Assembly: GCA_001466705.2 (NCBI GenBank) | Contig: LATX02000089.1 | Coordinates: 1-64,000, forward strand | Origin: Moniliophthora roreri | Taxonomy: Eukaryota > Basidiomycota > Agaricomycetes > Agaricales > Marasmiaceae | Direction of reading: 5' to 3' | Length of the DNA stretch: 64,000 nt | In this document: positions 54,621-64,000 of the stretch, piece after piece | Position numbering within the stretch: position 1 is the first letter of the stretch | How the letters are laid out: every line of letters starts with the position of its first letter | Program-made: the position numbers and the translations under genes | The notes under the pieces: model-generated | Seen by the model: the letters and a program-made list of their open reading frames with translations, nothing else | What the model was told of the DNA's origin: nothing | The model's database searches: none

Positions 54621-56863
54621 ATGGGTGAAACATCTTCCAAGATTCAAGCTCATCCAGACGAAACTTCAACCCAGCTACCATCTCAACCATCAGAAGACGC
54701 GGAGCCAAAGCCACCGGGTCTTCCTGGCTGTTCACCAGATGATGCCAGCGGAGCACTATGCGAGGTTGAAGGGCGATCAGGCGGCGACAAAGTGGTGACA
54801 GGACCTTTATTGTCTGAGGAGATGAAGCAAAAGTATATCGCTTCGAAACAGTGTTGAGTTAGAGCTGACCGAATTATCAACTTAAGGCTTTTCCAAGACG
54901 TACTTCGCACTATGTCAAAGAGTTTCCACGAGAGATTGAAAAGGGTTGGGAACATGGAGAGTATATTGGATTCGAGGGACAATGCATATGAGCAGGAACG
55001 GGACTCGGCACCTGAATTTGCACAGAGGATGGACGGGTACGTAGAACTGGTATCTTCGTTTGAGATAAAGGTCTCATTTCATGTGTGCAGTGGTATAATA
55101 GCAATTGAAGAGATGTTGAAGGATTCGACCAGTCTCTTCCAAGACGTTATTGCCAAGGAACTTTTTGAAGCAGGAAAACGTGCGGAGGAAGCTGGCCTCC
55201 GAGTGGAAACGGAAGAACTCCCAAAGCCTCTCCCTATCGTCCCAACGCCGATGGCCGTTGTGCTCACAAAGCCACTTTCCTCGCTGGATAACACCATCAT
55301 CGACATCTCGGGCGAAGCTTTGCCTTGTCGTTTCCGGTTGATCGACTGTGCTAAACTCGTACACGAGGAGACTCTACAGGTCATCGAGTATCCTGATACC
55401 CAAGGCATACCATACGCTGTGATCTCCTATATCTGGCGCGGAGCAATAGGTCCTACGGCAGCATCATTCGTGAAATACGGAACATTTGCTGTGAAGGGTG
55501 CTGAAGATGGAGATCCAGTCAGTGTTGACGTCCTCCTTCATGTCTGCAAGGCGGCTCTTCTGAAGAACATTCCTCTTCTCTGGCTAGACCGTTTATGTAT
55601 CATCCAAACTAGCCGAGATGATAAAGTATGGCAGATCCAGCAAATGTATCGCATTTATGCAGAGTGCGCAGAATGTTTCATTCTTCCGGGTGGTACACGC
55701 AGGTTGGTCCGTCTTGAAGAGCCGACAATGTGGATTCATCGAGGATGGACACTACAAGAAGCTGTCGCACCTCGATCCGCTAGTGTTGTGATTCACTGGG
55801 AGCATGGAGACGGATCCTTTGGTAATCCAGAGCAACGCATAGGGACTAGTGGCAGCATCGAGGAGATTGTCCCAGGACAGTCTGCCTACATCCGGCTATC
55901 CTCCCTAGTCAATGCCAGCGTTGCGGAAGATGTAGAGTTTCGTGCTGTTGCCCCGGACACGTATAGAGGCCGTCAGGTCGACGTTTCGATCCGTATTTTC
56001 GGCAATGACGAGGAGGCTGGCTGGCGCCATGCCTTTGCACTTTCGGCGGCATTGAAGCCCGTTGATGATGAGGTCGACCCAAAGGCGACAAAAAAAGGAC
56101 AGCAATTTGGCGGAGTGCTCAGATGAGAACCTCCTCGCGCCCCCCAGTGGACATGGTGTTCAGTATCATGGGTTTGTTCGGGGTGACACTAGATCCTTGT
56201 GCATTCAAAGCGCACGATCGTTTGGGTGCAACGATAGCATTGGCCAGGGACATCCTAAGCCAAGGTGGATCGCCAAATTGGTTTGCAATATCCCTTGCTT
56301 TGCCTCACAACAACAGCCTTCTCTCCTTTCCTATGTTTCCTGAAACCAATGAAGCTGGTGCTGCGATCTATGAGGTTGACAATACAAGAGTAGAGGCCGC
56401 CGAACTCATGAGAGATGTTGACGGCTGGCTTGGTGTAGAAGGAATCCCTGGAGCGACGATGGACGAGTTCGGTTTTTTGACAGTTACGATGAAATCTGTC
56501 CCTGTGCGGTTCACAGGGAGATTTCAAATTCTCCCTACTCCTTCCAAGTCCAGGCAATCTTATGATACACAGCTTCTACGATATCATGACCTTCATCAAC
56601 CGCCATTCATCACAGACCAGGACGGGCGGGTTTGGGAGATTTTGAATAGCGATCACCAAACAAAGCTGTATGTGGTCCTACTTGGGCGTATGTATACGCA
56701 GTCCAGGAAAAGGTATTTTGATCCAAAGACCTTGTCGAGAGGAGTACTGGTATTGCAATATCAGAAAGGGAAGTTCAGGAGGTTTTATGGTAATTCCGGT
56801 TTTATTTTTAATAGCATGTCGTACAAGTTTGATGACTGGAGAGAGCGAGTTTTCACGATTTGA
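54621..56863 (+). CDS. HET (heterokaryon incompatibility) domain protein, with a -1 frameshift
   Basis: Coding exons: 54621-54852, 54898-55036, 55091-56863, the last with a frame change at an A7 run (56090-56096). Frame 0 holds the HET domain: PYAVISYIWRGAIGP, LLWLDRLCIIQTSRDDKVWQ, IQQMYRIYAECAECFILPGG and IHRGWTLQEAV. It then stops at 56126. The -1 frame, entered at the A7, continues with TAIWRSAQMRTSSRPP and VDMVFSIMGLFGVTLD, both standard in this Agaricomycete HET family, to 56863. No intron of plausible size bridges the frames. Options are a homopolymer error, a disabling allele, or ribosomal -1 frameshifting at A-AAA-AAA-G. Function by family: non-self recognition and cell death, but many family members are untested. 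Confidence 0.85.
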
Positions 56864-56992
56864 TGTACTCTAGCTCTACGTCTTCCAAGCCCGTGATAGT
56901 CGGAAACACAGCACTGATTTCTTTCTATGAGGACAATGGAAGTCCGGAAAGTATGCGTGATAGCGACATCAAGAAATTCCACCTCCCTGAAC

Positions 56993-58890
56993 TCATATCG
57001 TACCCGTCCACGACTCAATAAGATCAATAACGCAGCACCCATTAATCGGGACATACTGCTTCGTTATTATCTTGATTGCCTCCTGCGCTACTAGACCACC
57101 AAGGAATGCTGCAGTGTTTGGTAAATCGGCGTCTGGTGCTCGTACGCTGCAAGTAAAGTCTATGTTGGCAGGGGTCACAGGGAGTTAGCGGAGGGATACT
57201 CACAGTTCACCAACAGCATGATTGAATGCTTTAGGCAACTCAATTCCAGGGGGGAGAATGGCTTGCGCTTCAGCAGTGAGGAGCTCGGTAGTGTACGGTT
57301 TGCCCTGATACTTGACAGACGCGGTACGGGAAGCGGAAAGTGCGAGATGCGTAGAGACTTCCTTGGCTTGGAGATTGAGTTTCTCGGCTGTGACACGTCA
57401 TCCATGTCAGCAGTGAAGGAACAAAGAAAAGACAAGAAAACCTGCCAAGCTCAGCGCCATTCGCAGCAACATCACCCCACCTCTTCCCTTTCAACAATTT
57501 CAACCCGTGCGCATTCTTCACGAAAACATCCACCATGTTGTCATCTACAGGCACCTTCAGGTGCTTTTTAAACGTCTCCTTCTCCTCCTCCGACCTCTTT
57601 TTATAAAGCTTTTGTAAATGAATATAACTTGTCGTGTTGGCTTTCATATCCGGTAGGGTGCTTGTCAGCGGCAAAACATACGGGGGCTGCTCGGTAAACT
57701 CCTTCAACGCAGCAAGCAGACGGAAGAACGGGGGTGATTGGGGTGTAAGTGAGGAAAGACGGGGATCCTTGAACAATGCAGCAACGTCTGAAGGAACAGT
57801 GGTTTCGGTCCAGCTGCGGTATGTTTGAGTTTCGGCTTCGTCAAAGTTTTCCTCGTCAATCTTCTTTTTCATGCCGAGGATGAGAGATTTGAATTGTTTC
57901 TTTTCATCGTAGGTTTTTGGTGGGTTGTCATTGTGCTGAGAATGAAGATGTATTAGGTTCGAGAAAGCATGGTGAGAGAGGTGTTGTGACGAACCTCCTT
58001 CTTCCACCTCTCCATTAAGTGCACTAATATAACAACATAAGGCACATGTCCGTGGTCGGTAACATCCATCTGGTCAAAGTTGAGAGAGGTAGCATACTCG
58101 AGTAACTCGGGGAATGGCTTGTCGAGGCGGAGTGATGGTGCAGTTTCTGTGTGGCTTTCGATGACTGGCGATACAAGTCAGATAGGGTGGCACTAAGTAA
58201 AAAGGCCTACTCACTAGCATGTTCATGATACTGAATGAAAAACTCTGCAAGAAATCCTGCCGAATTCACCACAATCAACGAAGGGTTTAGCAGATCCGAC
58301 CACAAGAGCATCGAGAGCTTGTCCAACAAGCTCGGATGTAAATTATGTGCAATCACCAGAGAGAAACTGGTTATATACGAAGGATCGGATTCCAGCACAT
58401 CAGCTATATCACGATTATCGGCTTTACCCTCGACACCCTCATTCAATTCCAAGAGTAACCTAACCGCTTCTTCTGCTCGCGATTTCCCGATACTAGATGG
58501 TCCCTCTAGAAAGAAGTTGTTCCCAGCATCCTCTGGCGTGACTTTTGTGTGGTCTAGGATGGTAAAGTGACCGATTCCTGGGAGAACGAGGTTCTTGAGG
58601 ATAGAGGTAGATGTAGCAGAACCTGATATAACGAGAATACGCGCGTTTTCGAGTGCTGCTTGCCCGCTGGCCGCCCAGAGACTTGTAGAAAATTCATCAG
58701 ATCAATCATCGCACAAGATACACGAACGCAAGAGTGCTCACCGGAGCTGGCGGTCGTATCGCCTAGTCTTGTTGTCTGGTTGACCTCTTGCGTGCGATGA
58801 GACTAGTACAATATAAAGCAAGAGTGTAACTCACTCTATAGTCCCGACAGCCGTTGTCGCTGCTTCAATAGTTTGAGAATCTTCTTTCAT
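56993..58890 (-). CDS. ULA1: NEDD8-activating enzyme E1 regulatory subunit
   Basis: APP-BP1/Ula1-type half of the heterodimeric E1 that activates NEDD8/Rub1; partner is Uba3 (not in the window). Coding exons on -: 58890-58835, 58786-58742, 58681-58215, 58164-57995, 57935-57446, 57387-57204, 57146-56993 (521 aa; human 534). Signatures: RRYDRQLRLWAASGQAALEN at the start, a pseudo-Rossmann domain (ARILVISGSATSTSILKNL), LVIAHNLHPSLLDKL, VVNSAGFLAEFFIQYHEH, WKKEHNDNPPKTYDEKKQF and the C-terminal FLGGLVAQEAIKIITKQYVP. Like its family it has no catalytic Cys domain of its own. The intron 57388-57445 is read as GC-AG (CTTG|gcaggt); a 46-nt GT alternative (donor 57433) is also in phase and adds four residues. 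Confidence 0.93.
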
Positions 58891-59016
58891 GATCGTCGTG
58901 GTGGTCAAAGGCTGAGTAAGGTTGGGCGCTTGACAGTCATTCTCACTCCCAGGCAATATGGCGTGCAATGACCCAAAACCAAGAGTATAAATCAATTATT
59001 GACTGTGTATACTGTG

Positions 59017-60709
59017 CTATCGCTTCCAGCCAAACCAGCCACCGCTCTGACTTTCATTGTTATTCTTCTGACCTTCCAAACCATGACTTCCATACGTACT
59101 CCTTCTCATCCTTCTCCCGTCTCGCAGAAGCGGCGTTCTCTCTTCTCTCCCCGCTTCGTCAACATCGATCGGGATCTCTCTAATCTCTCTGACACCATCA
59201 CTCCTCACATCACTCTCAACCGCAGACTCTAATGCATTTGCCAAAGCAACTTTCATCGCCTTCTTTGCAACTTCCGTACCATTCTCGCCATCCTCTGCTT
59301 CAGAGTCACTATCGACCATTAGTCCTGGAACGTCTACATCTGCTGCTGGATGCGAAATCACCAGCGAAGACGACGGCTCGTCCGTGTAAGATGATTGAGC
59401 CGTGGTGTGCGCTTCGACAAATGAGGCATATTGCGGATTTTCTGGTAATGGGTTACCAAAGTCGTCAATAGCAAGACGATGTTGCCGGATTTTCCAAGAG
59501 ATACACATGACAAGGAGTGTCCCTTGCATGATGCCTGCAACGGCAAAAGTGATCCACGAGGTCCAATTGGTGCCTGGCCTATAAAAAGTATTGATATCAA
59601 GCAATGTGAAAGAAAAAAAAAGAGGTACTTGCCTCAAAGCAATACTTAGTACCATTAGCACCGCTCCTGGCGTTTGAATACACATCATCGGGATACTCAG
59701 CGCTCCAACGACTTTACTCTGCCAGGTGTGAGCAATTTGAGGAACATACTGAACCGCCGCAAGGAGAGCAGACGAAACTCCCAAAAACGTAGCCCATTGC
59801 TGCACAGAATGCGACAACGGTGAATCAGGTGTCGGTAGCGGTATCGGCTCCGGAGACGGAGACGGAGTAGGTGAGGGCGATGGTGGGAAGGTAATCAGGA
59901 GGAAAAAGGTTGTGATTGTTATAATGAAGCTACGGAACGTCAGTCGTGGTACAAGACTACAACGACACAAATGAACGTACAAATGAGCAATAGCCACCCC
60001 ACTTAACGCAATCGAAGACCTCCATTCTTTTGTTCTCTTCCCCATCTTGACGCCAATACGCGGTCTAGAGTCGTGCAAGTCAAGTTGTCGCTCCTTGTAT
60101 TTGAGATGTGGGGGATAGTAAATCATGTATAGTATGAATCTATCACGGTTCCTAAATCAGCTTTCTTTAGGGTAAGGAGGAAGACTGGTCACTGACATGA
60201 GCGTAAACATAGCCCACTGAAGTCCAACTTGAATAACTCCAGCTGTCATCTCGAGGCAACTTCCAAAGCTCTGACATCCACATTCGTCAACACGCTCTGC
60301 TCGAAAGATGGCTACTCAACCCACCAAGACTCGGCAACATCTAACGATACCCCATTGCATCGTGAACCTGGGAAGAAGTTTAAATGACTAGACATGTACG
60401 AATTACTGGTTCAGCGTACATGTTTAGCATTCCGGCCGCAGAGCTCGTTGTCCCTAAAAGTAGAAACCATGGGCTCAGCCCCTCTGATGAACCACTACGG
60501 ATGATTCGGTAATGCTAATATATTTCAATTAGTAACTTGCAAACAGTTAATTTCGTGAATACGAACTTGAGGAACATAGGAAATGACGAGACCACAGCAA
60601 AGTCCAAATGTTAAGGCGGCCGTGAACCAATCATGGTGCTGAGGAGTATTTTAGACGATGAGAATATCATGTTTCTACTCCACACACGCACCGGCTTGCA
60701 CGACGACAT
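59017..60709 (-). CDS. PQ-loop repeat membrane protein, 443 aa
   Basis: Family of seven-helix membrane proteins, several of which export amino acids from the vacuole/lysosome. Coding exons on -: 60709-60692, 60638-60567, 60514-60420, 60367-60325, 60270-60197, 60151-59981, 59929-59633, 59578-59017. Two PQ motifs: GLVISYVPQHYRIIRSGSSE near residue 22 and AAVQYVPQIAHTW in the second half. Hydrophobic segments around both (FLLLGTTSSAAGMLN, FIITITTFFLLITF, TSWITFAVAGIMQGTLLVM). A Pro/Ser linker lies between the halves and an acidic C-terminal tail of about 150 residues faces the cytosol by inference. The intron 59579-59632 has a perfect GC donor (AG|gcaagt). The first exon has only six codons. Same strand as ULA1, 127 bp upstream of it. 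Confidence 0.88.
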
Positions 60710-61230
60710 GAGGAGATGTTCTCAGAGTCAGTAGCCAGAATTGCTCCGACGTGGGGAATGAACAATGAGGAGAAAAGCTGTAATAGGCGCGTAGCGTGAC
60801 ACGAGGTAATACCTTGCTCAATTTGGACTCTTGGACGTAAGAAAGCTGAGAACATTGTGTTCTTCCCCGCAGCTCTCTGATATATTCATGACCCTCTACT
60901 TACTGCCAAAGCCGATAGAGATAAGTAACCAAGAAATGTCAAGTCAAAGTCTCCTCCGTGCACAATTAACGCACAGCTTCAAGACTACAAGGCAATTTAA
61001 ACGTGAAAGGATGAGTGAAAATTACAACCAGCCTAATGGTATCCACAAAGAATTCATAAGGTAGCATCTGTAGATAAATCTGGAATGGAATATGTAAATT
61101 CGGCAAAAAAGATGGAAGCATAGTCTATGTCGTGCAGATAGAAAGGGGGACAGGTAGCTCTAGAGTAGGAAAAAGGGGGACGTGCGCATACCGTATGCCA
61201 GTCATTTTAGCGAATTCGTGACGTGTTTGT
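60710..61230. other. intergenic, nothing recognised
   Basis: Upstream of the PQ-loop gene and 3' side of DGK1. Confidence 0.4.
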
Positions 61231-62724
61231 TCATTGACCTTCCAACCAAGAGGAAACCAGTCCCAAGAGCTTGAAGAAACCGAACAAGCACCCGCCAGAT
61301 ATAATCGGCAGCGTCAGATTATCGTCCAAGGAGCCCAGATCTGGGATCCGTTCGATTAGTGACGCCAGAAATGATCGAAAGAAGGGATGCGCACCTAATG
61401 CTTCTGCAACTGCACTAACCAATCCTGCAACGACGCCTATCAATCCTAACCCGACCCAGCCTTCAAAGCCGCTGACGATTCCCAGAGGAGATGCGGTATC
61501 GGCAGCATTGAGGCCACGGATTCCTCCATTGAACCACCAGGTGATGTCACCTTTATCAGTTCTCATTGGAGCCATCCAGCCCCAGAAGCCGATAGCGATA
61601 GCGGCTCCCGTAGTGAAAGCTGCAAGGAAGCCTGCCAAAGACTTTCTGGGAGCCAGAGGCAGCCTAACAGGGCTATTAGGGAAGAAGGGTATGAGAGGTA
61701 TATGGGTAGGTAAACGCGGGGTATATCTTCCCCAGAGACGACCAATGGTGGATGCGGCGGTGTCGGCCCAAGAAAGGCTGTGTGATGATCAACTCCTGTT
61801 CGTCACAACAGATAGAGAAATCATACATGAGGATTGCGACTGTAGCCACATCAAGAGGGTAGTACATGAGGGCAAAATTGACCCCAATAATGTACCATGT
61901 TACGCCGTTAGTTGTATGCTAAGTGAGGAGAGGTGAGACGAGTAAGTCAATAGATAAGATAAACCGGACGAACCTTTTCACTCTCTCGCATCAAGAACCC
62001 CAGACACTTTTCGTATAATCTCTCGAACCTCGGGAAGCGTAAGCGAATGAAATCCGCGGGAGCAATGATAGATAATGCAGTCCATAGAACGTATACTACG
62101 GTCTTGGGATTGCCTTGTGAGATATAGAGATATATCGTGAAGAATCCTGCAGATAGAATGGGGATATTGAGAACGATGTTCGTGAGTAAAGAAAAGAACA
62201 AGAAACTGACCTATAGAAGAATGCAACACTTTCCTCGGTATCTCCCAGTCAATCTTGTCCTTGTTCGTTGGAGGAACAATGGCGCCAGAAGGTGACACAA
62301 AGACCTTCTTCACTTCCACATGGCCATTGGCATTCAAGCTCGCAGCACTGCCTGTCATCAACTCGTTCACCACCTCGTCGTCATCCCTTTCCTCTTTCTC
62401 GTCGCTCCTATCGCTCTCAGTGTCGTCCATATCACCTTCTGAATGCCCACCGAGCTCTTCGAGTTTCCTGATGACTTTGCGAGTGATAATTTGAACACCC
62501 TTTGGTTCGGAGGAGAGCGAGCGTCGGCGTTTATACGTGGTAGAGGCCGTGCTGGGCACAGGGCTGACACTACTCTTGCTCGTCGTCGTGCTAGGTGATG
62601 ATCTCGGTGTGTATCCTCTGGATTGCTGTGAGACTCGTCGCCGAGGGGGAGGTGGAGGTAATTTGTCGTGTGAGTAGATATGGGGGTGTATTGTGTGTTT
62701 TTGGTCCACTGCTGGAGTCGACAT
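61231..62724 (-). CDS. DGK1: CTP-dependent diacylglycerol kinase
   Basis: ER membrane enzyme that phosphorylates diacylglycerol with CTP to phosphatidate, opposing lipin/Pah1. Coding exons on -: 62724-62211, 62146-61974, 61918-61827, 61777-61395, 61340-61231 (423 aa; yeast Dgk1 290, the difference being a long N-terminus). The first ~165 residues are Ser/Pro-rich and acidic and look disordered. The cytidylyltransferase-like membrane domain starts at DWEIPRKVLHSSIGFFTIY and has FIRLRFPRFERLYEKCLGFL, GVTWYIIGVNFALMYYPLDV, LSWADTAASTIGRLWGR (conserved Asp) and SGFEGWVGLGLIGVVAGLVS. The ATG at 62724 was chosen because the upstream in-frame start is GTG. Confidence 0.93.
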
Positions 62725-63570
62725 TGGATTCACTTAAGTCGTAGCTGTCGATATCCTTGAGTCGTTTATAAACTTTTTTGGATGATTGTGTGTGTGTTAT
62801 CGTTATAGGACGGAGGAGAATAGGAAAGGGATAGAAAAGGATATAAGTAGCCTTATAGGGGGACACAGCTTTTGTGTTCAATCTACTTTGGGTCACGACT
62901 TTTGTGTTTACATCGGTTTGTGGCAGAAAAAAGGCTAATTTCGACTGATGCACGCTTTTTCTCGTCAGCATGCCGCAATCCTTCCATTTACCGATGGCCG
63001 TGAAAGGCGGATGAATACCGAGTCCGATAATTGCCAGACGAGTCGCCATCTTTCAATCTCTCAATTCAATATAATTCAATGGTTTCCGCAGTCATCTCAT
63101 GAGGGGCTCGGGTTCAGGGACCAAGTTGCGTAGCCTCCGGATCCCTATATGTTGTTCACCAGACGTCGCGCAACAATCAGGAGAGGTATTCACTTCGACA
63201 AATGTACATACTTTTGTCGACTGTATAAACCAAAGCTGATAGGATTTCATCTGTGAGATTTAGTATTGCAGGGATGTAGGTCACTCACCCAGTAAAACGA
63301 GTTTTCGAGTGATTCGAAGCTCAGCTTCAGCTCACCTCGAGAACAAAAGTGTCTGTTTATAGCGTGCGCCGTCAGTCTGAGCTTGCTTCCGAGAGCTGCG
63401 TTTTCACTCACCATCTGCGTATGTCGCACCAAGAGCTAGCTAGCCAGAGCATGCCTTTTCATGAAACAGACGCAATGATTCAGAGTCTGTCATGGTAGGT
63501 CTCAAGAGGGGGGATCTCAGGCTAAAGGCACGATTAATAAATGGCCTATTATTGAATGCGGTAAACGTAC
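62725..63570. other. intergenic, nothing recognised
   Basis: Between DGK1 and the eEF2 fragment. No eEF2 C-terminal exon (expected to end in a DKL tail) was found here. Confidence 0.4.
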
Positions 63571-64000
63571 TTTCAGACCCTTGCGCCTGCGTATATTGGT
63601 GACAATCTCCCCCGGAATGCTACCCTTGTCAAGACATGAACCAGGTATGAGGTCCCAATGGTCAAACACCAGTTGAGCAAAAGCTTGACCGCCCGTATTC
63701 TCCCGAAGATCCTCGTTGAAGCCAAAGGATTCAGCAACGGTAAGCCTTGACCGTGAACATGGGAGCCCCTTGCCTCGGTTCCGCTGAGAAGACTTGACCT
63801 CGTCGCTTGTTCAAGCAGGAGTAAACGCCACCGATCACACTCTCTGGGCATTGAATCTCAACTGTGATGCTATCAGTTTTACACTAGTACATATCAAGTG
63901 ATTCAAATCATACCAAGGAGGACGGGCTCCTGTAGAGCGGGTTTGGCCAGCAAGGATGCAGCATGGCACACGCGACGACACGTTAGAATGATCTGGCCAT
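63571..64000 (-). pseudogene. elongation factor 2 (eEF2), 3' fragment with frameshift, cut by the window edge
   Basis: The minus strand enters from the right edge with GQIILTCRRVCHAASLLAKP, ALQEPVLL, an intron at 63862-63913, then [20 protein letters not shown] and APMFTVKAY, all in domain IV/V of eEF2. At about 63738-63742 the frame shifts (KAY is followed by a stop in that frame). Another frame continues with [31 protein letters not shown] and RRKGLK. The usual LPV after KAY is lost, consistent with a 5-nt deletion. The final ~12 residues are not found. The 5' part lies outside the window, so a gene disrupted by sequencing error cannot be excluded, but missing end plus indel favour a pseudogene. 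Confidence 0.75.

Noticed and set aside
54621..56126. HET gene ending at the frame-0 stop as a normal short protein
   Set aside because: The conserved downstream blocks continue at once in the -1 frame, so truncation by frameshift explains it better.
1..64000. CRISPR arrays, operons, bacterial-type promoters, phage or plasmid features
   Set aside because: No array-like repeats; spliceosomal introns, intron-containing tRNAs and eukaryotic families show this is nuclear fungal DNA.

Overview
The window is a 64 kb piece of a filamentous basidiomycete genome, most likely an Agaricomycete (mushroom-forming fungus). The evidence is gene-dense, intron-rich coding sequence with very short introns (mostly 45-65 nt, GT-AG with some GC-AG), and protein families typical of that class: BTB-like proteins ending in a WS-x-x-x-[KR]-[ST]-I tail, HET-domain proteins, F-box proteins with an N-terminal coiled coil, and a small Cys-rich family. 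There is no operon structure. All gene models were spliced by hand, and the exon phases close in every model given.

Layout. 1-6939 is a nest of decayed transposons: three PIF/Harbinger-like fragments (Myb/SANT-like gene on +, DDE transposase on -), a Ty3-like LTR retrotransposon start, and a solo LTR with a perfect 5-bp target duplication. It is stitched by three single-N gaps, and parts may be duplicated or haplotypic sequence. 7-16 kb holds a tRNA-Ser(AGA), HMG-CoA lyase (with a 6-nt microexon), an amidase, a tRNA-Arg(TCG) and the AP-1 mu adaptin. 16-31 kb holds a Ser/Pro-rich orphan, a 320-bp hAT-type MITE, an F-box protein, a secreted histidine-phosphatase (phosphoglycerate-mutase fold), a BTB-like protein and an EH-like/NPF-motif protein. 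31-46 kb holds vacuolar carboxypeptidase S (M20), a Zn2Cys6 regulator, ETF-ubiquinone oxidoreductase, two tandem secreted proteins that look like catalytically dead histidine phosphatases, an 80-aa Cys-rich protein and histidinol-phosphatase. 47-54 kb holds a URC4-type (DUF1688) uracil-catabolism protein, a second tRNA-Arg, a NoxR/p67phox-like TPR protein overlapping or fused to a DTG (retropepsin-like) protein, a second amidase with a signal peptide, and an intron-containing tRNA-Ser(CGA). 54-64 kb holds a HET-domain gene with a -1 frameshift in an A7 tract, the NEDD8-activating enzyme subunit ULA1, a PQ-loop membrane protein, CTP-dependent diacylglycerol kinase (DGK1), and at the right edge a frameshifted 3' fragment of an eEF2 gene.

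Functionally this is ordinary housekeeping metabolism (leucine/fatty-acid catabolism via HMG-CoA lyase and ETF-QO, histidine and pyrimidine metabolism, vacuolar peptidase, neddylation, clathrin sorting) mixed with lineage-expanded families (HET, BTB, F-box, amidase, degenerate phosphatases). The points most worth a second look are the NoxR-DTG composite locus, the paired dead phosphatases, the HET frameshift, the microexon that carries a metal-binding His, and the amidase/tRNA pairs at the two ends of the gene-rich part.
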